Shown piece after piece: positions 17,191 to 26,868 of a stretch of 64,000 nucleotides of DNA. The notes beneath the pieces were generated by a model, which saw only the letters and a program-made list of their open reading frames with translations, made no database searches and was not told the origin of the DNA. Both the position numbers and the translations under genes were made by a program. The stretch comes from Bacteroidota bacterium. Its GTDB lineage: Bacteria; Bacteroidota; Bacteroidia; B-17B0; Aurantibacillaceae. The stretch spans positions 62,001 through 126,000 of the forward strand of contig JACCXH010000026.1 of the NCBI GenBank assembly GCA_013697245.1, read 5' to 3'. Every line of letters starts with the position of its first letter. The first letter of the stretch is position 1.

Positions 17191-18220
17191 TTAATGAAAA
17201 GAGGGCTTTGGCTTTTTTATAAATAGTTTGTATCCAAAATTTATTCTAATGTAAAAAGTATATTTGTCACTTTTGACATTGTATTGTTTTTCGGTAATTT
17301 TTAAACTATCATTATATATCGATGTATTGTTTTTCGTATAAAGTTTACCCCCATTTACACTCAAATCAAAATAAAACCTCTCATTTATATATCTTTTAAA
17401 ACCAAGTCCAAGACCAAGCTGATTAAATGTTCCATTTGTTTTATCACTTAAAAAAGGTTTCTCCCATTCAACCTTTAGATACACCTTGGAGCCATAGATG
17501 ATAATTGCCTATTTTGTCATAGATATTAAAATAGAAGTCATAATCCTTGTTAGATAAAAATTTATATTTATAATCAAAATAAAAATAGCCTCTTCTTTCA
17601 AATGTTTCATATAAAGCCATGTCTTTATCATCATCTTTTTCGTATTGCCAGCCAAAATAAGTATAATCAATCCCAAGGCTATGTCTTCCTTTTAATAGAA
17701 ATTCGCCACCTAAAGTAGCAGTAGAAAAATAAGTATCTTCAATAATAAAAAAACCAAAAAGTTTGCCTCTTAAAGCAAATGAGAATTTATTATCTGCCTT
17801 AGAAATAGCCATTTTATCTATTTTTTTTGTTATATCATTCGAGTCTATGATTGAATTATAATTAAAAGTATTCGTTAAATAACCGTTTGAATTATAATAA
17901 TTCCAAATGCCAACTGGCTTACCTTTGTTGTACATACCTGATGCCTTTAAATTGCCATTCGATTGATAGTAAAAACATTGGCCTTCAAAAATTTGAGGAA
18001 TTATACTAGTGGCTGTTACCCTCATTTGCAAAACATCATTCTTATAAAAATCCTGAATTATATAGGCTCCATCAACTTGTTGAATCAGACGATAATATTT
18101 CGCTTCTTGTTTTTTACAAACGGCCCATTTTTTATCAAAATATAAAGTATCACCATCCTGGCCAATTGCCAATGAATATAAGCTTAATAGATAAATTAAT
18201 ATTAAAAATGATCTGCTCAT
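17191..18220 (-). pseudogene. Frameshifted MORN-like outer-membrane beta-barrel gene
   Basis: Two minus-strand frames read as one protein. The first (18220 to 17468) has a signal peptide (MSRSFLILIYLLSLYSLAIGQ), MORN-like YYQSNGNLKASGMYNKGKPVGIWNYYN repeats and the first barrel strands up to NIYDKIG; it then reads 12 odd residues to a stop. The second frame, offset by one base, continues sensibly with IYGSKVYLKVEWEKPFL and amphipathic barrel strands (LGLGLGFKRYINERFYFDLSV, YTFYIRINFGYKLF) to the stop at 17191. Dropping one base near 17505 (GGCAATT) would join them without a stop. Either a real inactivating insertion or an assembly error. Confidence 0.7.
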
Positions 18221-18284
18221 TACACTAAAATAATAATTTGCTTAAGGTTTTCATTTTATAAATTTCCTCTTAATCAAATATAAT

Positions 18285-18316
18285 AAAAAAAGCCCCACAT
18301 TTCCGCAGGGCTTTTA
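18285..18316 (-). terminator. Rho-independent terminator after aconitase
   Basis: AAAAGCCC and GGGCTTTT flank a loop, with an A tract at 18284-18290 that becomes a T run on the minus strand. It sits 16 bases beyond the aconitase stop. Confidence 0.8.
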
Positions 18317-18331
18317 CATTATGAATTGTAC

Positions 18332-20599
18332 TTAAGCTTTTACATTTGCTCTAATGATATTTAAAGCACCACCGGCTTTAAACCATTCAATTTGCTGCGC
18401 ATTATAGGTATGGTTAGCCATAATTTCTTCCGAGCTTCCATCTGCATGGTGTAACACAACGGTTAACTGTTTGCCGGGCGTAAATGAAGTTAAACCAACA
18501 ATATCAATAATATCGTTTTCCTGGATCCTGTCATAATCTCCTTTAGCAGCAAAGGTTAAACCTAACATACCTTGTTTTTTAAGATTTGTTTCATGGATAC
18601 GGGCAAAAGATTTTACCAATACCGCTCGTACACCTAAATGGCGAGGCTCCATAGCAGCATGCTCGCGCGATGATCCTTCACCGTAATTTTCGTCACCAAC
18701 AACGATAGATCCAATGTTATGCGCTTTGTAATCGCGTTGTACTTTTGGTACCGAATCATAAGCACCAGTTATTTGATTTTTTACAGTGTCAGTTTTCTCG
18801 TTAAAGAAGTTAACGGCACCAATTAACATGTTGTTTGAAATATTATCTAAATGCCCACGGAATTTTAACCACGGACCGGCCATACTAATATGATCGGTAG
18901 TACATTTACCTTTTGCTTTAATTAATAATTTTAATCCTTTAAGGTCAATACCCTCCCAGGCAGAAAATGGATCTAATAATTGTAAACGGTTACTTTTAGG
19001 CGAAACATTTACCGCAACTTTACTGCCGTCGGCTGCCGGAGCCTGAAAACCCGGATCATCTACCGCAAAGCCTTTAGTTGGTAACTCATCACCGGTTGGC
19101 GCATCTAATTTTACTTTTTCGCCTTTTTCGTTAGTTAAAAAATCGGTTAAAGGATTAAATGTAAGATCACCCGCAATTGCCATGGCTGTTACTATTTCAG
19201 GAGATGCAACAAAGGCATACGTGTTCGGATTTCCATCGGCACGTTTCGCGAAATTTCTATTGAAAGAATGTATAATGGTGTTTTTTTCTTGTTTCTCGGC
19301 ACCCATCCTGTCCCACATGCCAATACATGGCCCGCAAGCGTTTGTAAATACTTTTGCGCCAATTTGATCAAACACATCTAAAAACCCATCACGTTTAATC
19401 GTAAAACGAATTTGTTCTGAACCCGGATTAATTAAATATTCTGATTTTGCTTTTAAATTTTTTGAAGAAACCTGTTTTGCTAAACTCACTGCCCGCGAAA
19501 TATCTTCGTATGATGAGTTGGTGCAAGAGCCTAATAGACCAACCGAAATTTTTGTTGGCCAACCGTTAGCTAAAGCAACTTCTTTTAATTTAGAGATAGG
19601 TGTTGCAAGATCCGGGGTAAATGGTCCGTTAACATGCGGCTCTAAAGTAGAAAGATCGATCTCAATTACCTGGTCAAAATATTTTGCAGGATCTGCATAC
19701 ACTTCAGCATCTGCTGTTAAATGTTGTTTTACTGTATCTGCTAAAGCGGCAACATCTGCACGGCCTGTAGCTTTTAAATAGCGGCTCATGCTATCATCAT
19801 AACCAAATGTAGAAGTAGTAGCGCCAATTTCTGCGCCCATGTTACAGATGGTGCCTTTGCCTGTACAACTCATTGAAGTAGCGCCCGGGCCAAAATATTC
19901 AACAACGGCATCGGTACCACCTTTTACAGTTAAGATGCCTGCTACTTTTAAGATCACATCTTTAGGGGCTGTCCAACCGCTTAATTTACCGGTTAATTTT
20001 ACGCCAATTAATTTTGGCATTTTTAATTCCCACGCAAGTCCTGCCATTACATCACAGGCATCGGCCCCGCCAACACCAATAGCTATCATACCTAAACCAC
20101 CTGCGTTAACAGTGTGCGAATCGGTACCTATCATCATTCCACCGGGGAAAGCATAGTTTTCTAACACAACCTGGTGAATGATACCTGCACCGGGTTTCCA
20201 AAAACCAATACCATATTTATTCGAAACAGAACCTAAAAAATCAAATACTTCTTTGCTTTCGGTATTTGCAAAAGCTAAATCCTCGTTGGCCCCATTTTTA
20301 GCAGTAATTAAGTGATCGCAATGCACGGTTGACGGCACGGCTACTTTAGGGCGACCAGATTGCATGAACTGTAATAAAGCCATTTGCGCTGTAGCATCCT
20401 GCATGGCAACTCTATCCGGCGAAAAATCAACATAAGATTTTCCTCTTTCAAAATTGTCTCCTTTTTGCTCTGCATGTAAATGCGAGTACAATATTTTTTC
20501 AGTAAGTGTAAGTGGACGGCCAATTAATTTGCGGGCTGCTTCTACTTTTGCCGGAAGGTTTTTGTACACTTCCTTGATCATTTCAATGTCAAATGCCAT
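18332..20599 (-). CDS. acn: Aconitate hydratase, mitochondrial-type
   Basis: Interconverts citrate and isocitrate in the TCA cycle through a 4Fe-4S cluster. 755 residues, matching the mitochondrial-type aconitase subfamily. Cluster ligands are visible: C359 ([13 protein letters not shown]), C422 and C425 ([13 protein letters not shown]). Other blocks: [38 protein letters not shown], and in the swivel domain [20 protein letters not shown] and [21 protein letters not shown] with the substrate-binding SSRE. ATG at 20599. Monocistronic, followed by a terminator. Confidence 0.96.
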   Translation of the reverse strand: MAFDIEMIKEVYKNLPAKVEAARKLIGRPLTLTEKILYSHLHAEQKGDNFERGKSYVDFSPDRVAMQDATAQMALLQFMQSGRPKVAVPSTVHCDHLITAKNGANEDLAFANTESKEVFDFLGSVSNKYGIGFWKPGAGIIHQVVLENYAFPGGMMIGTDSHTVNAGGLGMIAIGVGGADACDVMAGLAWELKMPKLIGVKLTGKLSGWTAPKDVILKVAGILTVKGGTDAVVEYFGPGATSMSCTGKGTICNMGAEIGATTSTFGYDDSMSRYLKATGRADVAALADTVKQHLTADAEVYADPAKYFDQVIEIDLSTLEPHVNGPFTPDLATPISKLKEVALANGWPTKISVGLLGSCTNSSYEDISRAVSLAKQVSSKNLKAKSEYLINPGSEQIRFTIKRDGFLDVFDQIGAKVFTNACGPCIGMWDRMGAEKQEKNTIIHSFNRNFAKRADGNPNTYAFVASPEIVTAMAIAGDLTFNPLTDFLTNEKGEKVKLDAPTGDELPTKGFAVDDPGFQAPAADGSKVAVNVSPKSNRLQLLDPFSAWEGIDLKGLKLLIKAKGKCTTDHISMAGPWLKFRGHLDNISNNMLIGAVNFFNEKTDTVKNQITGAYDSVPKVQRDYKAHNIGSIVVGDENYGEGSSREHAAMEPRHLGVRAVLVKSFARIHETNLKKQGMLGLTFAAKGDYDRIQENDIIDIVGLTSFTPGKQLTVVLHHADGSSEEIMANHTYNAQQIEWFKAGGALNIIRANVKA

Positions 20600-20787
20600 A
20601 GTATAGGTTGTTGATGTTTGTAAAATTAAAAATAGACTTCTAAGTTATAGAATTATTGTGAATTTTGAAAATATAGCTATCTAATTTTTTAAAGAATAAA
20701 TTAAAATAGCTTTAAAAAAGGCCTTCGTAAGCCAAATAGTGTTCATTTGGAATTAAAAATTAACTTTACAAAATCTAAAATTCTTTC

Positions 20788-23700
20788 ATGTTTAAAAAAA
20801 TAGGCCTTTTGCTTATTATAGTTCAGTTTTTATGGACGCCACTTAGCGGGCAAACCATTATTTCTGCACCCCGGGAAGCAAATTTTGTAAATTATACTAC
20901 CGAACATGGCCTTGATTATGTAAATGGCTTTAGGGTTTTCGAAGATAAAAAAGGCTATTTGTGGTTTTGTACAAAAGAAGGTTTAAGCCGTTTTGATGGT
21001 ATTACTTTTAGAAACTTTACTGTTGCTGATGGCTTACCCTCGCCAATTGTTACCGGTGCATGCCAGGATAATAACGGTAATGTTTGGATAAGTACCGTAA
21101 AAGGTTTGGCAATTTTTAAAAACAATCGTTTTGATACTGTTCCAAATTTAAAAAGAATCCAATGCATTAATTTAATAAAGGCAAATGATGGTACAATATG
21201 GGCTGCGGGTGGTGATGGCCTTACACACATAGATCCTTTAAACAAAGAAAAGCCTTTAATGAAAAATTATATTCTTGGCGAAAAAGTAGCTAATAAAGCA
21301 TTTAGAAATCTGTGGCAAAATAAAAAAGGCGAGATCATGGGTGGCGGCGAGTCGGGTTGCTTTATTATTAAGAACGATTCGTTAGTACGCTATAACGATC
21401 TACCCGGACCTGTATACACGATGCTTGAATTTGAAGACGGAACAGAGTGGTTTACCGGTTGGGATAGACCCTTGAGTATTTATAAGAATGGAAAATTAGA
21501 AAAAGAAATTAAACTGGGCTCTTTTGCCTTGGATATGCTTCGCGATGCAAAAGGCAATATCTGGCTAGCCACATGGGATAAAGGGATTTTTAAATACAAT
21601 GGTACAGATTTTATTAATTATTCTGCCAAAGAAGGCCTTGCTTTTAATTCTTTTTGGGGTATTGATGAAGACTCAGGAGGCAATCTATGGCTGAGTTCCT
21701 GGGGTAGAGGACTTTTTAAATATTCAGGCGAAAGCTTTACACGTTTGTCAGATAAATCGGGTTTACCAAGCAATAATATAACAGGTGTTGTTGAGGGCGA
21801 GCAAAATAAAATATGGATCTCTTCAGAACAAAGTGTTTCTTCTTACAATACAGTAACGGGTGAGATAAATAATATTACCAAATGTGACGGGAAAGATCTT
21901 TCGCTTGTAATTTCATTATATGCTGATAAACCAAAGGAGATATGGGCTTTGGGATACATTGGTCAGGGATACAAAATTATTGAGGATAAAATAATTGCAG
22001 ATAAGAACATGATCGGTTTCTCGGCCAATAAAGATAGTCAGGGAAATATTTGGATCGGTACTGATAAAAACGGTGCTTTAAAAATTACCGGAAACGATAG
22101 CAGGTTTATAAATGTATCTGGCGTGCAACCAACTAACAGGGTTATTTCAGTAACAGAAGACACAAAACATAATTATTGGTTAATTAACGAACATAAAGGC
22201 ATTCTCTTTTATAAGAACGATGTGGTTAAATCATTTAACCGAAGTAACGGCTTTTTAAATGAGCCGGCAACTGCAATTGCAGAAGATAGCTTTGGTTTTT
22301 ATTGGATTGCAGTACCAACAAAAGGTGTTTATAAATGTGCATTAGATAAAAGTGATAATATCAGGATAGTTGATTCGCTGGTAGCGTCGTGTGGGTTAAT
22401 CTCCAATAATGTTCGTTCGGTAGCAGCCGTCAATAATAAATTATATATGGGCACCAAATTTGGTTTATGCATAATGGATCTTAACTTGTATGAAAAGGGA
22501 ACAAAAAAATTAAGTTATTACAATAAGGAAGACGGTTTGCTAAATCCGGATTGTAACCTGGCAACGTTTGATAGTAAAGGAAATTTATGGCTTGCTACCA
22601 GTGGTGGCATTTATGCTTTTAATGCAGCGCAAACAAATGCAAATACAAAAGAAACAAAAACATACATTACACAAATGTATCTTTTTTTTAAGGAAGTAGA
22701 TTGGTTGCAATACTCAAAAGAATATGATGACAACGGTTTGCCAAAAAACCTTAGTTTAAATTATCAGCAAAATCACCTTACGTTTAAATTTATTGGTATT
22801 AATTTAAGTGCGCCAACAAAAGTTTTTTATCAATACAAGTTAGAAGGTTTGGATAAAGACTGGTCGCCGGAAATAAATAAGCGTGAAGCAGATTATTCAA
22901 GCATACCGCCCGGAACATACACGTTTATGGTTAAGAGTTGCAACAATGATGGTTTGTGGAACAAAGAACCACAAACTTTTGTGTTTACAATTACACCACC
23001 ATTTTGGAAAACAGGTTGGTTTTATGCTATTTGCACATTTGTATTATTGTTAGGATTTTATTTATTTGTAAAATCGCGTGAGAGAAAATTACAAAGACAA
23101 AAAGTGGTGCTCGAGCAAAAAGTAGATCAGCGTACTCATCAATTAAAACTGGCTTTTGAGCAGATTGGAGTAAAGAATAAAGAAATTACTGATAGTATTA
23201 ATTATGCCAGTAAAATTCAGGCAGCATTATTGCCTTCGCAAGAAGATATTAAGTTATTGGCAAAAGATTTTTTTATTTTATTTAAGCCAAAAGATATTGT
23301 TAGCGGCGATTTTTATTGGGCCGAACAAAAAGAAAATAAATTTTATCTGGCTATTTGTGATAGTACCGGACATGGTGTGCCAGGTGCATTCATGAGCTTA
23401 TTAAACTTAAATTTTATTAATGAAGCGGTTAATGAAAAAAATATTTCTAAGCCTAATGAAATTTTTAATTATGTTAGAAATGAATTGATAAGCGGTATTA
23501 GTAAAGAAGGACAAAATGATGGATTTGATGGCACGTTGGTTTGTTTTGATAAAGCTAATAATACATTTACATACACCGCAGCAAATACAAAACCAATTTT
23601 AATAAGTAATCACACGATAAAAATTTTACCCGCCGATAAAATGCCTGTTGGTAAAGGAGAGAAAGATGAATCATTTACTTTACATGAAGTAGATTATAAA

Positions 23701-23919
23701 GCAGGCGATACCTTGTATTTATTTACAGATGGTTATGCCGATCAGTTTGGCGGAAGTAATGGTAAAAAAATGAAATTCAAAAAATTGGAAGAGATTGTTT
23801 CGTCTATTTACTATCTAACAATGGAAGAGCAATCAAAAATTCTGAATCAAAAGTTTAATGAATGGAAAGGTTCGTTAGAGCAGGTGGACGATGTTTGTTT
23901 GATTGGAATAAGATTATAA
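20788..23919 (+). CDS. Two-component-propeller sensor ending in a SpoIIE PP2C phosphatase
   Basis: A 1043-residue membrane sensor. Signal peptide MFKKIGLLLIIVQFLWTPLSGQ, then a periplasmic double beta-propeller of regulator-propeller repeats (FEDKKGYLWFCTKEGLSRFDG, QDNNGNVWISTVKGLAIFKN, DSKGNLWLATSGGIYAFN), a Y_Y_Y domain (YKLEGLDKDWS, IPPGTYTFMVKSCNNDGLW), one membrane helix (GWFYAICTFVLLLGFYLFV) and a coiled coil. The cytoplasmic end is not a histidine kinase but a SpoIIE/PP2C domain: KPKDIVSGDFYWAE, CDSTGHGVPGAFMS, FTDGYADQFGG, QVDDVCLIG. It closely resembles the phosphatase of the protein at 9435. The propeller presumably senses an extracellular ligand and sets phosphatase activity. Confidence 0.93.
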   Translation: MFKKIGLLLIIVQFLWTPLSGQTIISAPREANFVNYTTEHGLDYVNGFRVFEDKKGYLWFCTKEGLSRFDGITFRNFTVADGLPSPIVTGACQDNNGNVWISTVKGLAIFKNNRFDTVPNLKRIQCINLIKANDGTIWAAGGDGLTHIDPLNKEKPLMKNYILGEKVANKAFRNLWQNKKGEIMGGGESGCFIIKNDSLVRYNDLPGPVYTMLEFEDGTEWFTGWDRPLSIYKNGKLEKEIKLGSFALDMLRDAKGNIWLATWDKGIFKYNGTDFINYSAKEGLAFNSFWGIDEDSGGNLWLSSWGRGLFKYSGESFTRLSDKSGLPSNNITGVVEGEQNKIWISSEQSVSSYNTVTGEINNITKCDGKDLSLVISLYADKPKEIWALGYIGQGYKIIEDKIIADKNMIGFSANKDSQGNIWIGTDKNGALKITGNDSRFINVSGVQPTNRVISVTEDTKHNYWLINEHKGILFYKNDVVKSFNRSNGFLNEPATAIAEDSFGFYWIAVPTKGVYKCALDKSDNIRIVDSLVASCGLISNNVRSVAAVNNKLYMGTKFGLCIMDLNLYEKGTKKLSYYNKEDGLLNPDCNLATFDSKGNLWLATSGGIYAFNAAQTNANTKETKTYITQMYLFFKEVDWLQYSKEYDDNGLPKNLSLNYQQNHLTFKFIGINLSAPTKVFYQYKLEGLDKDWSPEINKREADYSSIPPGTYTFMVKSCNNDGLWNKEPQTFVFTITPPFWKTGWFYAICTFVLLLGFYLFVKSRERKLQRQKVVLEQKVDQRTHQLKLAFEQIGVKNKEITDSINYASKIQAALLPSQEDIKLLAKDFFILFKPKDIVSGDFYWAEQKENKFYLAICDSTGHGVPGAFMSLLNLNFINEAVNEKNISKPNEIFNYVRNELISGISKEGQNDGFDGTLVCFDKANNTFTYTAANTKPILISNHTIKILPADKMPVGKGEKDESFTLHEVDYKAGDTLYLFTDGYADQFGGSNGKKMKFKKLEEIVSSIYYLTMEEQSKILNQKFNEWKGSLEQVDDVCLIGIRL

Positions 23920-23923
23920 TAAA

Positions 23924-23983
23924 TTGTCACCCTAAGCTTCTTGAAGGGTATTGTATTATGGTTCAACGCGCTCATCATAACAA
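23924..23983. repeat. GTCACCCT-type palindromic repeat, decayed
   Basis: TTGTCACCCTAAGCTTCTTG at 23924-23943 with GAAGGGT after it, facing GGTTCAACGCGCTCATCATA at 23960-23979 with ACAA after it. This is a degenerate copy of the familiar GTCACCCTGAGC...GAAGGGT / GGTTCGAC...CTCACCATGAC inverted repeat seen across many bacterial genomes. It lies between two convergent genes, a usual place for such elements. Confidence 0.6.
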
Positions 23984-23994
23984 TCTATAAACGA

Positions 23995-24771
23995 TCATAG
24001 ATCTTTATTAACGCCAATTCCAAATAAAGAGAAATCATATTTTACAGGGTCTTTCGGATCAAAACTTTTTAAAACAGAAGTTATCTCTTCAACGGCTTGC
24101 CAATCATTTTGTGTTCTTTTTAGCAAGCCTAAAGTACGACTTACATTTCCGGTATGCACATCCAACGGCAGGCAAAGATCTTTTGGCGAGATGCTTTTCC
24201 AGATACCAAAGTCAACCCCTTTTTTATCATCTCGTACCATCCAGCGCAAGAACATACACAATCTTTTAGCACTTGATTTTTTTGCCGGATCAGAAATGTG
24301 TTTTTCTGATCGCGATAAATGGTTTGTATCTAAAAATACATTCCTGAAACTTACAATGTTGTGCATTAAATTTTTATCGGCAGTATTGATCTCATTTTTA
24401 AATGCTCCTTCTAAACCCTTGTGCTGCTTGTAAATATTTTGTAATGATTGCAAAAAGAAAATACAATCTTTACCATTAAATGTGCGGTGCACAAATTTTT
24501 CAAAACGCTTTAATTCTTTTTTTGAATGATCTAAAATAAATGCATGTGGTGAATTATCCATCCAGGTCATTAACTTATTTGCATTTGTAATAATTGATTT
24601 TCTATTACCCCAGGCTATTGTGGCCGCAAGGAAAGCGGCAATTTCAATATCTTCTTTTTTTGTGAATTGGTGTGGAATAGAAATAGGGTCATTTTCAATA
24701 AAAGAACGATGATTATATTTTAAATAACGCTCATCTAAAAGATCCTTAATATTTAAAAGATCTTTCTTCAT
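23995..24771 (-). CDS. TIGR02757 family protein
   Basis: 258 residues of a conserved helical family (TIGR02757/DUF2400) with no established reaction. Recognisable blocks: IEIAAFLAATIAWGNRKSIITNANKLM, FVHRTFNGKDCIFFLQSL, KRLCMFLRWMVRDDKKGVDFGIW, and LCLPLDVHTGNVSRTLGLL. The last block recalls the core of HhH-GPD DNA glycosylases. Translation is coupled to the MFS gene: its ATG shares one base with the upstream TAA (TAATG). Soluble, no signal peptide. Confidence 0.88.
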   Translation of the reverse strand: MKKDLLNIKDLLDERYLKYNHRSFIENDPISIPHQFTKKEDIEIAAFLAATIAWGNRKSIITNANKLMTWMDNSPHAFILDHSKKELKRFEKFVHRTFNGKDCIFFLQSLQNIYKQHKGLEGAFKNEINTADKNLMHNIVSFRNVFLDTNHLSRSEKHISDPAKKSSAKRLCMFLRWMVRDDKKGVDFGIWKSISPKDLCLPLDVHTGNVSRTLGLLKRTQNDWQAVEEITSVLKSFDPKDPVKYDFSLFGIGVNKDL

Positions 24772-26027
24772 TATTGAAGTTTATTAATATCAAGCTCCTT
24801 AAGCTTAGGGTTGATCTTATTAATTGCACCAACTACAAAAATGGTTAGTCCGCCACCAACAATTATAGAAGGCACCAGGCCAAAAAGTTTAGCGGTAGCA
24901 CCACTTTCAAAAGCGCCAATTTCGTTACTACTGCCAATAAATACGCTATTAATGGCGCTAACTCTTCCGCGCATATTATCGGGTGTTGATAATTGCAAAA
25001 TACTGTGGCGAACAACAACGCTCACATTATCAAATGCACCGGTAAAAAATAACATCGCAAAAGCCATCCAATAGCTTGTGCTTAATGCAAATAAAATAGT
25101 GAAAATACCAAAAGCAATCACTGACCAAATAAGCGCCAAACCGGCTTTTTTAGAAGGAGGGTAAACCGCCATAATAAAGGCCATAATTACAGCACCAATG
25201 GCAGGCGCAGTTCTTAGTAAACCGTATACTTCAGGCCCAAGGTGTAAAACTTTATCTGTAAAGGCAGGAATCAATGCTACGGCACCGCCAAACAACACAG
25301 CAAAAAGATCTAACGATAAAGCACTTAAAACCATTTTATTTTTAAATACAAAATTCAACCCAACTTTCATGCCTTCCAAAACGGATTCTTTTTTTTCCTG
25401 TTTTTCGGGTGCGCCTTTGTGATCAATTCGCCAAATATAGAATAGGGCCAATAAGAACAAAACTATTTCAATTAAATGACATAACCTGGCGTTATTGCTA
25501 AAACCATAAATAAGGCCGGCAATAACAGGGCCAAGGATGGCACCGGTATGCCAGGCCGTACTGTTCCATGTGGCTGAATGTGTATAAAAATTGCGCGGTA
25601 CTATTTGGCTCATAAAGGGCTGAAGTGTTGCAGCAAGAAAAGAGCGTATGATGCCAAACAGAAAAACAACTGTAAAAAGCGCAATAACCCCCATGTTCTT
25701 TAACAGGTAAACCATTGGCTCAGTATTTAAGTAAAGCAGCGTTGCGCCCAATAGCAAGGCAATAATACCTATCAGTATAATTCGCTTCCGATAAAAATTA
25801 TCAGAAACATGACCGCTAAAAAAAGATGTAACAACAAATGGTAAAGCTTCTGTTAAGCCAATTAAACCTAAAACTATTTCTTCTTTGGAATATTCGTAAT
25901 ATACCTGGAGGTAAATAGTACTGAATTGCATTTGAATGGCTAGTGTCATGAAGAACCTCGCCATTACATACAAACGAAATTCCTTTATTTTAAAAATTTG
26001 AAGTGATTCGGTTTTTAGGAGAGCCAT
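24771..26027 (-). CDS. MFS transporter (EntS-like exporter family)
   Basis: A 418-residue major facilitator with twelve hydrophobic helices. It resembles the MFS_3 group that includes the enterobactin exporter EntS: the short loop HVSDNFYRKRIILIG after helix 2, ARFFMTLAIQMQFSTIYLQ in helix 1, and the paired SRXS-like DNMRGRVSAINSVFIGSSNEIGAFESG near helix 10, which is characteristic. Probable drug or small-molecule efflux; the substrate cannot be predicted. Overlaps the downstream TIGR02757 gene by one base, so both are on one transcript. Confidence 0.88.
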   Translation of the reverse strand: MALLKTESLQIFKIKEFRLYVMARFFMTLAIQMQFSTIYLQVYYEYSKEEIVLGLIGLTEALPFVVTSFFSGHVSDNFYRKRIILIGIIALLLGATLLYLNTEPMVYLLKNMGVIALFTVVFLFGIIRSFLAATLQPFMSQIVPRNFYTHSATWNSTAWHTGAILGPVIAGLIYGFSNNARLCHLIEIVLFLLALFYIWRIDHKGAPEKQEKKESVLEGMKVGLNFVFKNKMVLSALSLDLFAVLFGGAVALIPAFTDKVLHLGPEVYGLLRTAPAIGAVIMAFIMAVYPPSKKAGLALIWSVIAFGIFTILFALSTSYWMAFAMLFFTGAFDNVSVVVRHSILQLSTPDNMRGRVSAINSVFIGSSNEIGAFESGATAKLFGLVPSIIVGGGLTIFVVGAINKINPKLKELDINKLQ

Positions 26028-26114
26028 AAATTATGTTCAAAATTAGTGAAGAAATTTAACAGTTTCTAATAATTGGCCATTGTAATGAGAATCAATTTTG
26101 TATTTTAGCGTTCC

Positions 26115-26813
26115 GTGGAAAATAACGTTAAACATTTAACAATAAAATCTTTATCAGAAGATGATCGCCCGAGAGAAAAACTAGCTTCTCTTGGCAGGCA
26201 AAATTTAAGCGATGCTGAATTGATAGCCATCATTTTGGGTTCGGGAAACAAAAATGAAACAGCCGTGCAGTTGGCGCAACGCATGCTGTCTGAAAATAAA
26301 AATAATATTAACCAGCTTGCTAAATTAAGCCTGGCAGAATTGAAGAAATTTAAAGGTATTGGCGAAGTAAAAGCTATTGCTATTGCTGCCGCTTTTGAGT
26401 TAGGACGCAGAAGAACAGATATTGAAACTATACAAAAGATAAAAATAACTTCCAGCGCGGTTGCTTACCAGCTTTTGCAAAAACGCTTAAGCGATTTGCC
26501 ACATGAAGAATTTTGGATATTGATACTGAACAGGGCCAATCAGGTAATTAAAGAAGAGAATCTTAGTAAAGGCGGTATATCCGGAACGGTGGTGGACGTA
26601 AGGCTTATTTGTAAGTCGGCGATAGAAAATAATGCAAGTGGGATCATTGTAGCACACAATCATCCCAGCGGGCAATTAACGCCAAGCGAGCAGGATAAAA
26701 GTATTACAAACAAATTAAAAGAAGCATTAAAAACATTTGAGATACCCTTGTTAGATCATTTAATAATTGGCGATCAAACGTATTTTAGTTTTGCAGATGA
26801 AGGACTTTTGTAG
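26115..26813 (+). CDS. radC: DNA repair protein RadC (JAB-domain)
   Basis: 232 residues, usual length. N-terminal helix-hairpin-helix region (LAKLSLAELKKFKGIGEVKAIAIAAAFELGRR), then the JAMM/MPN metalloprotease-like domain with SKGGISGTVVDVRLICKSA and the metal site AHNHPSGQLTPSEQD. Start is GTG at 26115; no upstream ATG exists in frame. Role in repair is historical and unproven; JAB domains usually hydrolyse isopeptide bonds or bind metal. It is chromosomal here, not linked to an integrative element. Confidence 0.93.
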   Translation: MENNVKHLTIKSLSEDDRPREKLASLGRQNLSDAELIAIILGSGNKNETAVQLAQRMLSENKNNINQLAKLSLAELKKFKGIGEVKAIAIAAAFELGRRRTDIETIQKIKITSSAVAYQLLQKRLSDLPHEEFWILILNRANQVIKEENLSKGGISGTVVDVRLICKSAIENNASGIIVAHNHPSGQLTPSEQDKSITNKLKEALKTFEIPLLDHLIIGDQTYFSFADEGLL

Positions 26814-26868
26814 CGCTAAGCTAACAACCAATAATTATTAAAATTAAGATTGATATTTAAAATTAAAG

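Noticed and set aside
17191-17484. The 97-residue downstream frame as an independent gene
   Set aside because: It has no signal peptide or start context of its own (GTG within the upstream frame) and continues the beta-barrel of the preceding frame.
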